Shown: positions 1 to 6,303 of the stretch, piece by piece
Layout of the letters: every line of letters begins with the position of its first letter
Numbering within the stretch: the first letter of the stretch is position 1
DNA from: an uncultured Clostridia bacterium
Lineage (GTDB): Bacteria; Bacillota; Clostridia; UBA1381
Direction: 5' to 3'
Assembly (NCBI GenBank): GCA_934489015.1
Contig: CAKSSN010000038.1
Span: forward strand, 1-14,255
DNA: 14,255 nt
Notes under the pieces: generated by a model
What the model saw: the letters and a program-made list of their open reading frames with translations, nothing else
What the model was told of the DNA's origin: nothing
Databases searched by the model: none
Program-made: the position numbers and the translations under genes

Positions 1-80
1 GCTACCCGAAAACAATGTTTCGGTACACACAAGACAGGGCGTAGATGTTCATTTTGCCGCTTGCGCATGTTAAAAAGGCA

Positions 81-133
81 ATAAAAAACCGAGTGTCATA
101 CAAAACCTTTCAAGTTCTGTAAGAACACTCGGT
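81..133 (-). terminator. Intrinsic terminator of the tRNA-Arg transcript
   Basis: Read on minus, ACCGAGTGT (133-125) pairs perfectly with ACACTCGGT (96-88), followed at once by a run of T (88-83). The long loop holds a second small hairpin, GTTCT/AGAAC. It begins two bases after the encoded CCA of the tRNA, so it should end a single-gene tRNA transcript. Confidence 0.8.
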
Positions 134-134
134 A

Positions 135-211
135 TGGTGCGCCAGAAGGGACTCGAACCCCCGACCTACTGGTTCGTAGCCAGTCACTCTATCCAGCTGA
201 GCTACTGGCGC
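135..211 (-). tRNA. tRNA-Arg (anticodon ACG), CCA encoded
   Basis: Minus strand folds into a full cloverleaf: acceptor GCGCCAG/CTGGCGC (7 bp), D stem GCTC/GAGT, anticodon stem ACTGG/CCAGT with loop CTACGAA (anticodon ACG, Arg; A34 is normally edited to inosine to read CGU/CGC/CGA), variable loop AGGTC, T stem GGGGG/CCCTT (two G-U pairs) with loop TTCGAGT, discriminator A and genomic CCA (137-135). The D loop holds an A, as expected for the Arg identity element A20. No sign of truncation. Confidence 0.97.
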
Positions 212-234
212 ATTGTTGACTTAACAACTATTAT

Positions 235-263
235 ATTATAACAGAAATAAGCTTGTAAGTCAA
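235..263 (-). promoter_or_regulatory. Sigma-A promoter of tRNA-Arg
   Basis: On minus: -35 TTGACT (263-258), 17-bp spacer, -10 TATAAT (240-235) with an extended TGT just upstream. The predicted start is near 228, leaving about 17 nt before the mature tRNA 5' end at 211. Five of six and six of six consensus bases fit a strongly expressed stable RNA gene. Confidence 0.88.
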
Positions 264-372
264 GTGTTTTTTGCTTTTTCGTAAAATTGTATAATAATTA
301 TTTGAAAATAAGAGGTTTTTTATACTATTAGGCAAGCATTGGCTGAAATGACGGATAATTTTTATGTTTTAC

Positions 373-400
373 TTGACAAAATTATATGTAACGTGATACT
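373..400 (+). promoter_or_regulatory. Sigma-A promoter of the recombinase-like gene
   Basis: Perfect -35 TTGACA (373-378), 16-bp spacer, -10 GATACT (395-400, four of six). The predicted start near 407 leaves a leader of about 37 nt before the ATG at 444. The region between this and the tRNA promoter (264-372) is AT-rich and shows no gene. Confidence 0.6.
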
Positions 401-443
401 ATATAGACGTAACTGAAATAACTATGTTGAGGTGACTTATTAT

Positions 444-1655
444 ATGGATGCGGCGGGATTTAATTTTGAAACGGATTTTAAGGATACAAAAAGATTAATT
501 AAAGAGATGTGCGCTGAAAATAATCTGAATTTGAAAAAAATATATTCAGACAAAAAAGCGCTTCTCGGCTCCGGAGAGAAAACAATTATTTTCTGCGGTT
601 TTACGGATAAGGACGACGATTTGAGTTTTATACGCACCCTCAAAGGGCAGGGAAGAATATGTCTTTATATCGGATATTCCGAAAATCCGACCGATGCGGA
701 AGCGATTATCGGTGCATTTGCGGCGGCGCGTAAAAGGAAAAGTGCGGCTCTATCGGCAAGCATCCGTGCGGCAAAGCGCAAAAATGCGGAGCTTGGCAGA
801 GTTCCGAACGCCGTGTTCGGATATGACAAGGTTTCGGGTGAGCTTTTCAGAATGAGCATAAATACAGGCGAAGCGGAAACGGTGAAGCGGATTTTTTCGC
901 TTTACACAAAGGAAAAAATCGGGCTCGGTGCAATTGCCGATATTTTAAATTCCGAAAATATAAAAACAAAGCGCGGCTGCACATGGTCGCAAAATGCCGT
1001 GTCAAGAATACTTAAAAATCAAATATATATAGGAAAAATAACAAGCTGCAAGCAGCGCAGCGATATTGAAAGCGGACGCAGAATTGAAAATGATAAATCC
1101 GATTTTGTTACTGTTTTAAATGAGGATATGCGCATAATTGACGATGATATGTTTTCATCGGCCCAAGTGCTTTTAAAGAGTAAGGGATATAATTTTACGA
1201 AAAAAGGCGAAGAAAAACTGTTTGCCGAGCTTATAAAATGCGGCGAATGCGGATCGGTTTTCAGGCGCATAAGCCGTACATATAAAAACACGTATGTAAG
1301 CTGGATATGCTCCGGAAGAAATTCAAAGGGCATTAAATTCTGCGGAAATTCATTTGCTATAGCCGAAGAGGAGCTTGCCGACGCTTTAAGGGATTATTTT
1401 AAGGAGCTTATCAAAAACAGGGACAAAGCGGAGAGCTTTTTGGAAGCAGAGGCTAAAAAAATAAATCCTGATTTGAGCAGGGGAGAATTCGGGCAAATAA
1501 TAAAAAACGGTTTTGAAAACATGAAGAGAGCGGCAGACGGAGAAAATAATTTTTCGGAGGTCATAAGCCATATGACTGCGTATAAGGACGGCACCGTTGA
1601 CATTTATCTTAAAATGGCGGCGGATATGGGAGTAAACAAAACGATAGATTTATAA
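444..1655 (+). CDS. Serine-recombinase-like protein with degenerate catalytic domain
   Basis: A 403-aa protein related to large serine recombinases. Residues about 118-200 match the Recombinase domain (PNAVFGYD ... ILKNQIYIGKI). Cys266, Cys269, Cys289 and Cys300 form the zinc beta-ribbon (CGEC ... WIC ... FC), followed by a helical, charged tail. The N-terminal third should be the resolvase catalytic domain. Its final strand and helix E (residues about 70-117, ending RAAKRKNAELGRVP) are recognisable. The usual opening Y-x-R-V-S with the nucleophilic serine is absent, and where active enzymes have D-R-L-S-R there is GFTDKDDD. I infer no strand-transfer activity but probable DNA binding. Start: ATG 444, because GAGGTGA (429-435) lies 8 nt upstream; the in-frame GTG at 432 falls inside that ribosome site. 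The frame is intact, unlike a decaying pseudogene, and no mobile cargo or att duplication is visible. Alternative: a recent remnant not yet broken. Confidence 0.8.
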   Translation: MDAAGFNFETDFKDTKRLIKEMCAENNLNLKKIYSDKKALLGSGEKTIIFCGFTDKDDDLSFIRTLKGQGRICLYIGYSENPTDAEAIIGAFAAARKRKSAALSASIRAAKRKNAELGRVPNAVFGYDKVSGELFRMSINTGEAETVKRIFSLYTKEKIGLGAIADILNSENIKTKRGCTWSQNAVSRILKNQIYIGKITSCKQRSDIESGRRIENDKSDFVTVLNEDMRIIDDDMFSSAQVLLKSKGYNFTKKGEEKLFAELIKCGECGSVFRRISRTYKNTYVSWICSGRNSKGIKFCGNSFAIAEEELADALRDYFKELIKNRDKAESFLEAEAKKINPDLSRGEFGQIIKNGFENMKRAADGENNFSEVISHMTAYKDGTVDIYLKMAADMGVNKTIDL

Positions 1656-1660
1656 AAATG

Positions 1661-1710
1661 AAGCGGAGGTTTAGGAGAGAGTTGAACTCATGCCTAAGCT
1701 CTCCGCTTTT
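1661..1710. terminator. Bidirectional terminator between convergent genes
   Basis: AAGCGGAG (1661-1668) pairs with CTCCGCTT (1701-1708), and inside it TTAGG (1671-1675) pairs with CCTAA (1693-1697). On plus the stem is followed by TTTT; on minus by CATTTTTAT. It lies between the stop of the recombinase-like gene and the stop of the AraC gene, so it can serve both. Confidence 0.78.
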
Positions 1711-1712
1711 GA

Positions 1713-2564
1713 TTATTTAAAATTAAAATTTCTTTTTTTATATTCTGTCGGCGAAAGACCTGTTTCGCGCTTAAAAACTGCGGAAAAATAACCCTGACCC
1801 GAAAAGCCGAGTTTGTCTGCCGTTTCGGTTACCGTTATTCCGCCCTTTAACAGCTCGGCTGCCGTTTTGATTTTAAGTTTCAGAAAATATTTATGTACGC
1901 CCATTCCGGCATACTTACTGAAAATTCTCTTAACCGTTGTGGCGCTTGTGCTGCACGCCTTTGCAATTTCAACAATGCTCGGCTGATCGCATATGCAGTT
2001 ATTCATATAGTTGACCGCTTTTGTGAAAACTGCGGCCTCATCCGAATCGGAAACAAAGGATATTTCGTTATCGTCGCAAAATGAAAGCAGCAGAATACTT
2101 ATATATGAAGCGACCGACTGCGAAAAGGTTTTAAGCAGATCGAAGACCGAAAGATACATTGCATAATATGAAAAATCCGGATTGTACTTTTTCAGCTTGC
2201 TTGCAAGGTAGCTGCGGAATACGTCGATTATTCCGTGCTGCTCTTCGTTGAGCGTGAACACCTTGTTTCTGAAAAAGTCCATTATTTCACCCTCAGCCGA
2301 AAAGGAAAACACAAAGATATGGCAGTCCTCCTCAACGTAAAACTTGTGCAGCTCAAGCGGCTTATGAAAAATAATCTGCCCGGCTGTGAGGTCATACACG
2401 CGCTCGTCGCCGCTGACGCGCAGCCGCCCGCTGATGACATACAGGCATTCCCAGAAATTATGACTTTCGCCCGGAAAGTTAAAGCCCTTTTTGTATCTTT
2501 CCTCAAAGAGCGAATAAAATTCGGATATATAAATTTGTTCCTTGATTTTATAGGCATTCCACAT
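1713..2564 (-). CDS. AraC-family transcriptional regulator
   Basis: 283 aa, the usual size for a two-domain AraC regulator. Residues about 15-100 form a cupin-like sensor domain (E-C-L-Y-V-I-S-G-R-L-R, then LTAGQIIFHKP and H-K-F). Residues about 185-280 form the paired helix-turn-helix domain: IVEIAKACSTSATTVKRIFSKYAG, then ITVTETADKLGFSGQGYFSAVFKRETGLSPTEYKK, which carries the family signature. The N-terminal ligand is probably a sugar or amino sugar, judging only from the divergent amino-sugar cluster. Ribosome site AAGGAG, 8 nt before the ATG (2564). Its own promoter is 2664-2692, giving a leader of about 93 nt that crosses the promoter of the divergent cluster. It probably controls both that cluster and itself; activator or repressor cannot be told from sequence. 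Confidence 0.93.
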   Translation of the reverse strand: MWNAYKIKEQIYISEFYSLFEERYKKGFNFPGESHNFWECLYVISGRLRVSGDERVYDLTAGQIIFHKPLELHKFYVEEDCHIFVFSFSAEGEIMDFFRNKVFTLNEEQHGIIDVFRSYLASKLKKYNPDFSYYAMYLSVFDLLKTFSQSVASYISILLLSFCDDNEISFVSDSDEAAVFTKAVNYMNNCICDQPSIVEIAKACSTSATTVKRIFSKYAGMGVHKYFLKLKIKTAAELLKGGITVTETADKLGFSGQGYFSAVFKRETGLSPTEYKKRNFNFK

Positions 2565-2566
2565 AA

Positions 2567-2586
2567 TTTGGTCTCCTTTTTGGTCT
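2567..2586 (-). repeat. 8-bp direct repeat flanking the araC-gene ribosome site
   Basis: TTTGGTCT occurs at 2567-2574 and again at 2579-2586 (AGACCAAA twice on the coding strand, 12-bp period). The AAGGAG ribosome site lies between and partly in the copies. It could be an operator or RNA-level control site for the regulator's own expression; chance is possible at this length. Confidence 0.4.
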
Positions 2587-2612
2587 AAAAACGTATAAAA
2601 TCAGTCTGTAAT

Positions 2613-2634
2613 CGTATTGAAATTTATTAATACG
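2613..2634. promoter_or_regulatory. Candidate operator over the -35 of the amino-sugar promoter
   Basis: CGTATT (2613-2618) and AATACG (2629-2634) are perfect inverted arms 10 bp apart, and the left arm overlaps the plus-strand -35 box (2617-2622). The overlapping stretch 2607-2620 (TGTAATCGTATTGA) also resembles a catabolite-response element with about two departures from consensus. Either could repress the cluster. Supported by position and symmetry only. Confidence 0.35.
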
Positions 2635-2645
2635 TGTGCTATAAT
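2617..2645 (+). promoter_or_regulatory. Sigma-A promoter of the amino-sugar cluster
   Basis: -35 TTGAAA (2617-2622), 17-bp spacer, -10 TATAAT (2640-2645) with extended TGC upstream. Predicted start near 2652, giving a leader of about 58 nt to the ATG at 2710. No further good promoter is seen before nagA, so the four genes are probably one transcript. Confidence 0.82.
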
Positions 2646-2663
2646 ATTCGATAGTGCATAAAT

Positions 2664-2692
2664 ATTTTAACATAAATAAACCAATTTGTCAA
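2664..2692 (-). promoter_or_regulatory. Sigma-A promoter of the AraC-family gene
   Basis: On minus: perfect -35 TTGACA (2692-2687), 17-bp spacer, -10 TAAAAT (2669-2664) with extended TGT upstream. Predicted start near 2657. It faces the plus promoter at 2617-2645 head-on: the two -10 boxes are 18 bp apart and the predicted start sites overlap by a few bases, so both cannot hold RNA polymerase at once. Confidence 0.8.
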
Positions 2693-2709
2693 GAACGGAG
2701 AGGAAATAT

Positions 2710-3528
2710 ATGAGTGCAGAGCTTGTTATAATGGCGGCAGGAATGGGCAGCCGCTTCGGAGGACTTAAGCAGGCAGAGCCGATCGGCCCGAACGGCGAGA
2801 TGATTATTGATTATTCGGTGCAGGATGCGTCGGATGCCGGCTTTTCAAAGGCAGTTATCATAATCCGAAAGGATATTGAGCACGATTTCAGAATTGCGTG
2901 CGGAAAACGTATTGAAAAAATGATTGATACGCAATATGTTTTTCAGGAAAAGGATATGCTCCCGAAAGGATATACCTTGCCTGAGGGCAGGTTAAAGCCG
3001 TGGGGAACGGGACAGGCAGTTTTGGCGGCAAAGGACGCGGTTAAAAATCCGTTCCTTGTTATAAATGCAGATGATTATTACGGCAAGAGCGTTTATTCGG
3101 ATATGTTCGGTTTCCTTTCAAAAAATGACGGAATGTGCATGGCAGGCTACAGACTCGGAAACACTCTTTCGGAAAACGGCAGCGTGTCAAGAGGCGTATG
3201 CTCGGTTGAAAACGGATTTTTGACCGGAATTAAAGAGGTAACCGACATTACGCGCGACAGCGGAATACCGCTCGATACCGTTGTTTCAATGAATATGTGG
3301 GGTCTTGATACGGGATTTTTTGCATATCTTGAAGAAAAATTCGAGGCATTTATAAAAGAAAACATAAACGAGCCTAAAAAGGAATTTTTCCTTCCGGAAG
3401 TTATAGGCAGCAGAATAACGGAGAAAAATATGACCGTTACCGTTGTCCCTACGCAGGAGCAGTGGTACGGAGTAACATACAAAGAGGATGCGCCTGCGGT
3501 TCGCGCGGCAATTGCAAAACTCAGATAA
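2710..3528 (+). CDS. Sugar-1-phosphate nucleotidyltransferase (NTP_transferase family)
   Basis: 272 aa. Residues 5-30 carry the nucleotide-binding signature of the family (LVIMAAGMGSRFGGLKQ, then PIGPNGE). PWGTGQAVLAAKD (98-110) and NADDYYG (119-125, the metal-binding Asp region) follow, with VSMNMWG at 192-198. Such enzymes join a sugar 1-phosphate to an NTP, releasing pyrophosphate. The next gene encodes an N-acetylhexosamine 1-kinase, so the likely substrate is GlcNAc-1-P or GalNAc-1-P and the product a UDP-sugar. That assignment is context, not sequence. No left-handed beta-helix acetyltransferase domain is present, so it is not a full GlmU. Start: ATG 2710 with GGAG (2697-2700) 9 nt upstream; an upstream in-frame TTG at 2686 lies in the opposing promoter's -35 and has no ribosome site. 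Confidence 0.85.
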   Translation: MSAELVIMAAGMGSRFGGLKQAEPIGPNGEMIIDYSVQDASDAGFSKAVIIIRKDIEHDFRIACGKRIEKMIDTQYVFQEKDMLPKGYTLPEGRLKPWGTGQAVLAAKDAVKNPFLVINADDYYGKSVYSDMFGFLSKNDGMCMAGYRLGNTLSENGSVSRGVCSVENGFLTGIKEVTDITRDSGIPLDTVVSMNMWGLDTGFFAYLEEKFEAFIKENINEPKKEFFLPEVIGSRITEKNMTVTVVPTQEQWYGVTYKEDAPAVRAAIAKLR

Positions 3529-3541
3529 AAGGAGAATTAAA

Positions 3542-4609
3542 ATGAGAATTGATTTAAATGAAATACTCAATAAATTCAACATAGAGTCGACAATTGAAGA
3601 ATACGGAAACGGACATATAAACGATACATATCTTACAAATTCACCGAATTATATTTTGCAGAGAATTAATACGGATATTTTTACCGACCCTGACAAACTG
3701 ATGGAAAACATAGATAATGTAACGAGCTTTTTAAGGAAAAAGATTAAAGCGGCAGGCGGCGATCCGTCGCGCGAAACGCTTACTGTTATAAAGACCGATG
3801 ACGGTAAGAATTACTACAGATATGATGATAATAATGTTTTCAGAGTGTATAATTTTGTTGAGAACACAAAGAGCATAGAAAACTCAACTACTCTTGAAAA
3901 TATTTATAACGCAGGTGTGGGCTTCGGTAATTTCCAGAGAATGCTCGACGATTTCCCTGTTGAGAAGCTTTATGAGATTATAAAGGATTTTCATAATACG
4001 CCAAAGCGTGTTGAGGCGCTTAAAAAGGCGGTTGAGGAGGATCGCGCCGGCAGACGCAAAAGCGTTGAAGCGGAAATTGAATTTGCACTTGAAAATTCGG
4101 ATTTTGCCGGAATTGTGGTTGACGAAACCGAAAAGGGCAATATCCCGGTGAGAGTAACGCATAACGATACAAAAATAAACAATATTTTGTTTGATGAAAA
4201 AACGGAGAAGGCTGTATGCATTATTGACCTTGATACCGTTATGCCGGGCAGTGCGCTTTACGATTTCGGTGACGCGCTGAGAATGGGCGGCTCAACGGCT
4301 GCTGAGGATGAAACAAATCTCGATATTGTTAATTTTGATGCCGATGCCTTTAAATCGTTTGCAAAGGGCTACTGCTCACAGATGAGAGAATTTTTAACTC
4401 CGGCGGAGATGGAATATTTGCCTATGTCTGTCCGCCTTATGACATATGAATGCGGAATAAGATTTTTGACGGATTATCTTAACGGTGATACATATTTTAA
4501 AATCCACCGCGAGCATCACAATCTTGACAGGGCAAGAAATCAGTTCAAGCTTGTAAGCGACCTTAAAGCAAAAGAGGGCGAGCTTAAAAGGATTATAGAA
4601 AAAATCTGA
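3542..4609 (+). CDS. nahK: N-acetylhexosamine 1-kinase (NahK-like)
   Basis: 355 aa, close to the bifidobacterial NahK/LnpB length. The enzyme uses ATP to phosphorylate C1 of GlcNAc or GalNAc. It has an aminoglycoside-phosphotransferase (APH) fold. Visible features: GNGHINDTY (22-30) as nucleotide loop, NYILQRIN (36-43), HNDTKINN (207-214) with catalytic Asp209, IIDLDT (227-232) with the metal-binding Asp, DFGD (241-244), and the C-terminal MTYECGIRFLTDYLNGDTYF block (300-319) that I recall as shared with Bifidobacterium NahK. Start: ATG 3542, with AAGGAG 7 nt before it and 13 nt after the preceding stop; the upstream open frame overlaps the previous gene and lacks a ribosome site. In bifidobacteria the product feeds the lacto-N-biose pathway; no phosphorylase is present here. 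Whether GlcNAc, GalNAc or both are used cannot be seen. Confidence 0.88.
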   Translation: MRIDLNEILNKFNIESTIEEYGNGHINDTYLTNSPNYILQRINTDIFTDPDKLMENIDNVTSFLRKKIKAAGGDPSRETLTVIKTDDGKNYYRYDDNNVFRVYNFVENTKSIENSTTLENIYNAGVGFGNFQRMLDDFPVEKLYEIIKDFHNTPKRVEALKKAVEEDRAGRRKSVEAEIEFALENSDFAGIVVDETEKGNIPVRVTHNDTKINNILFDEKTEKAVCIIDLDTVMPGSALYDFGDALRMGGSTAAEDETNLDIVNFDADAFKSFAKGYCSQMREFLTPAEMEYLPMSVRLMTYECGIRFLTDYLNGDTYFKIHREHHNLDRARNQFKLVSDLKAKEGELKRIIEKI

Positions 4610-4624
4610 TAGGAGAGATATACT

Positions 4625-6226
4625 ATGCGTGTAATTTTATGTGACAACTATGAGGAAGTATCGGAGCAGGCGGCAAAGCTTGTGGCAAGTCAGCTTATTT
4701 TAAAGCCGACAAGTATTCTCGGTCTTGCAACCGGCTCTACACCGATCGGGCTTTATGATCGCCTTGCGCAGATGAATGAAAAGGGTGAAATTGATTTTTC
4801 GCAGGTTACAACCTATAACCTTGACGAATATTATCCCATTAAGCGCACGAACGATCAGAGCTATTACTACTTTATGAATGAGCATCTTTTCTCAAAGGTT
4901 AATATTCCGCTTGATAATACGCATATTCCGAACGGTGAGGCAGAAAATCCGACTGCCGAGTGCGAAAGCTATGAGAAAATGATTGAAAAGAGCGGCGGTA
5001 TCGATCTGCAAATTCTCGGTATAGGTCAAAACGGACATATCGGCTTTAACGAGCCGGATGTAAATCTTAATTCGGTAACTCACCTGACAGACCTTACGGA
5101 GAATACAATTGAAGCAAACTCAAGATTTTTCGAGTCTGACGAAGAGGTGCCGCGCCAGGCGCTTACAATGGGTATTTCAACAATACTCAAGTCCAAGAAG
5201 ATTATTCTTCTTGCCAGCGGCGCAAATAAGAGCAGAGTTGTCGGCGAGCTTTTAAACGGCGGAATTAACACAAATATTCCGGCAAGTCTTCTTAAGGTTC
5301 ATCCCGACGTTGTGCTTATATGCGACAAGGACGCATATTCCGGTACAAGACTCGGCGTTGACATAGGCGGCTCAAGCGTAAAATTTGCGGTTGTAGAGGG
5401 CGAAAAGGTTATATACAAAACAAGTATTCCGTCCGAATATGCCGATGCGGAAAGCTTTGTTGAAGCGATTGCAAACGAGTGCAAAAAAATAAAGGAGCAA
5501 TATCCGATTAAGACAATCGGTGTCGGCACGCCGGGAAGAATTAAGAACGGAAAGGTTACGGCTTCAAATCTGCCTTTTGATAAAACACCGCTTTCAAAAA
5601 TGCTTAAGACAAAAATAGATATGCCTGTAAACGTTGATAATGACGCAAACTGTGCAGCTCTCGGCGAATCGGAGCTCGGAGCGGGTAAAAAGTACGATAA
5701 CATTGTGCTTGTAACGCTCGGCACCGGTATAGGCGGAGGAATTATTCTCGGCAAGCAGATTTGTCACGGCGGCTGCGGCATGGGTGAAATCGGTCACTTA
5801 ATTGTTCAGGCAAAAGACGGAAGAAAATGCCCCTGCGGACTTACGGGCTGCTGGGAGCAGTATGCGTCGGCGGCTGCGCTTGCAAGAGATGCGGCTGCGG
5901 CAGCAAAGGAAAACACGGATAGTGTTCTTTACAGAATTTATAAGGAAAACGGCGAAAAGATGAGCGGTAAGCTTGTTTTTGAAGCTCTTGACGAGGGTTG
6001 CCCGGTTGCCGAAAAGGTATTTTCGGAGTATATTGACTGGCTTTCTGTCGGAATTGTCAGCCTGATTAACGTGTTCGGCCCGGAGGCTATAATTCTTGCC
6101 GGAGGAATTACAAATCGCGGTGATTTGATTATTTCGGAAATAAAGAAGCGCATTAATACGGATGTGGCTATTGAAATTTCAAGCCTGCAAAGCGATGCCG
6201 GTGCGATAGGTGCCGCACTTTTATAA
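4625..6226 (+). CDS. nagB: Fused glucosamine-6-P deaminase (NagB) - ROK sugar kinase
   Basis: One 533-aa frame with two complete enzymes. Residues 1-240 are NagB (glucosamine-6-P to fructose-6-P plus ammonia): GLATGSTPIGLYD (33-45), NLDEYY with Asp67 (E. coli Asp72), GIGQNGHIGFNEP (132-144) with His138 and Glu143 (E. coli His143, Glu148), and NSRFF (165-169). The position of E. coli Asp141 is Asn136. Residues 243-533 are a ROK kinase: GVDIGGSSVKF at the ATP site, NDANCAALGE (339-348) with catalytic Asp340, LVTLGTGIGGG, and the zinc motif His391, Cys402, Cys404, Cys409. There is no helix-turn-helix, so it should be a kinase rather than a repressor. GlcNAc is the likeliest substrate given nagA next door; glucose is possible. 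The domains join with almost no linker, and no start codon or ribosome site sits at the junction, so one polypeptide is expected. Ribosome site AGGAGA, 8 nt before the ATG. Confidence 0.93.
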   Translation: MRVILCDNYEEVSEQAAKLVASQLILKPTSILGLATGSTPIGLYDRLAQMNEKGEIDFSQVTTYNLDEYYPIKRTNDQSYYYFMNEHLFSKVNIPLDNTHIPNGEAENPTAECESYEKMIEKSGGIDLQILGIGQNGHIGFNEPDVNLNSVTHLTDLTENTIEANSRFFESDEEVPRQALTMGISTILKSKKIILLASGANKSRVVGELLNGGINTNIPASLLKVHPDVVLICDKDAYSGTRLGVDIGGSSVKFAVVEGEKVIYKTSIPSEYADAESFVEAIANECKKIKEQYPIKTIGVGTPGRIKNGKVTASNLPFDKTPLSKMLKTKIDMPVNVDNDANCAALGESELGAGKKYDNIVLVTLGTGIGGGIILGKQICHGGCGMGEIGHLIVQAKDGRKCPCGLTGCWEQYASAAALARDAAAAAKENTDSVLYRIYKENGEKMSGKLVFEALDEGCPVAEKVFSEYIDWLSVGIVSLINVFGPEAIILAGGITNRGDLIISEIKKRINTDVAIEISSLQSDAGAIGAALL

Positions 6227-6235
6227 AGTTGAAGG

Positions 6236-6263
6236 ATACGGGCGGTTTTTTAATCGTCCGTAT
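6236..6263 (+). other. Intercistronic hairpin before nagA
   Basis: ATACGGGCG (6236-6244) pairs with CGTCCGTAT (6255-6263), 9 bp with one G-U, and a T-rich 10-nt loop. It lies 10 nt after the stop of the fusion gene. The nearest T run (6277-6283) is 13 nt beyond the stem, so it is not a classical terminator; partial attenuation or RNA-end protection that sets nagA level is possible. Confidence 0.45.
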
Positions 6264-6303
6264 TGCTGTATATAACTTTTTTTGAGAAAGGAACTGCCTG
6301 AAA

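Noticed and set aside
1..68. Short minus-strand reading frame starting at 68 and open to the left edge, plus an imperfect CCGAAA/TTTCGG palindrome at 6-23
   Set aside because: No ribosome site precedes the ATG, it lies downstream of the tRNA terminator, and only about 22 codons are visible. The palindrome is too short and too near the edge to interpret.
290..295. TATAAT on plus between the tRNA and recombinase promoters
   Set aside because: No acceptable -35 box lies 16-18 bp upstream; the better promoter for the gene is at 373-400.
135..1655. tRNA-Arg plus recombinase as an integrated element
   Set aside because: No duplicated tRNA 3' end or att-like direct repeat is visible between the tRNA and 1712, no cargo is present, and the recombinase lacks its active site; serine recombinases also rarely use tRNA genes.
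1893..2588. Plus-strand frames inside the AraC-family gene
   Set aside because: They are antisense to a clearly recognisable regulator and show no domain or ribosome site.
5021..5056. Asn136 of the NagB domain where E. coli NagB has Asp141, as a possible loss of activity
   Set aside because: As I recall, Gram-positive NagB proteins commonly have Asn in this GxNGHIGFNEP motif, and Asp67, His138 and Glu143 are kept.
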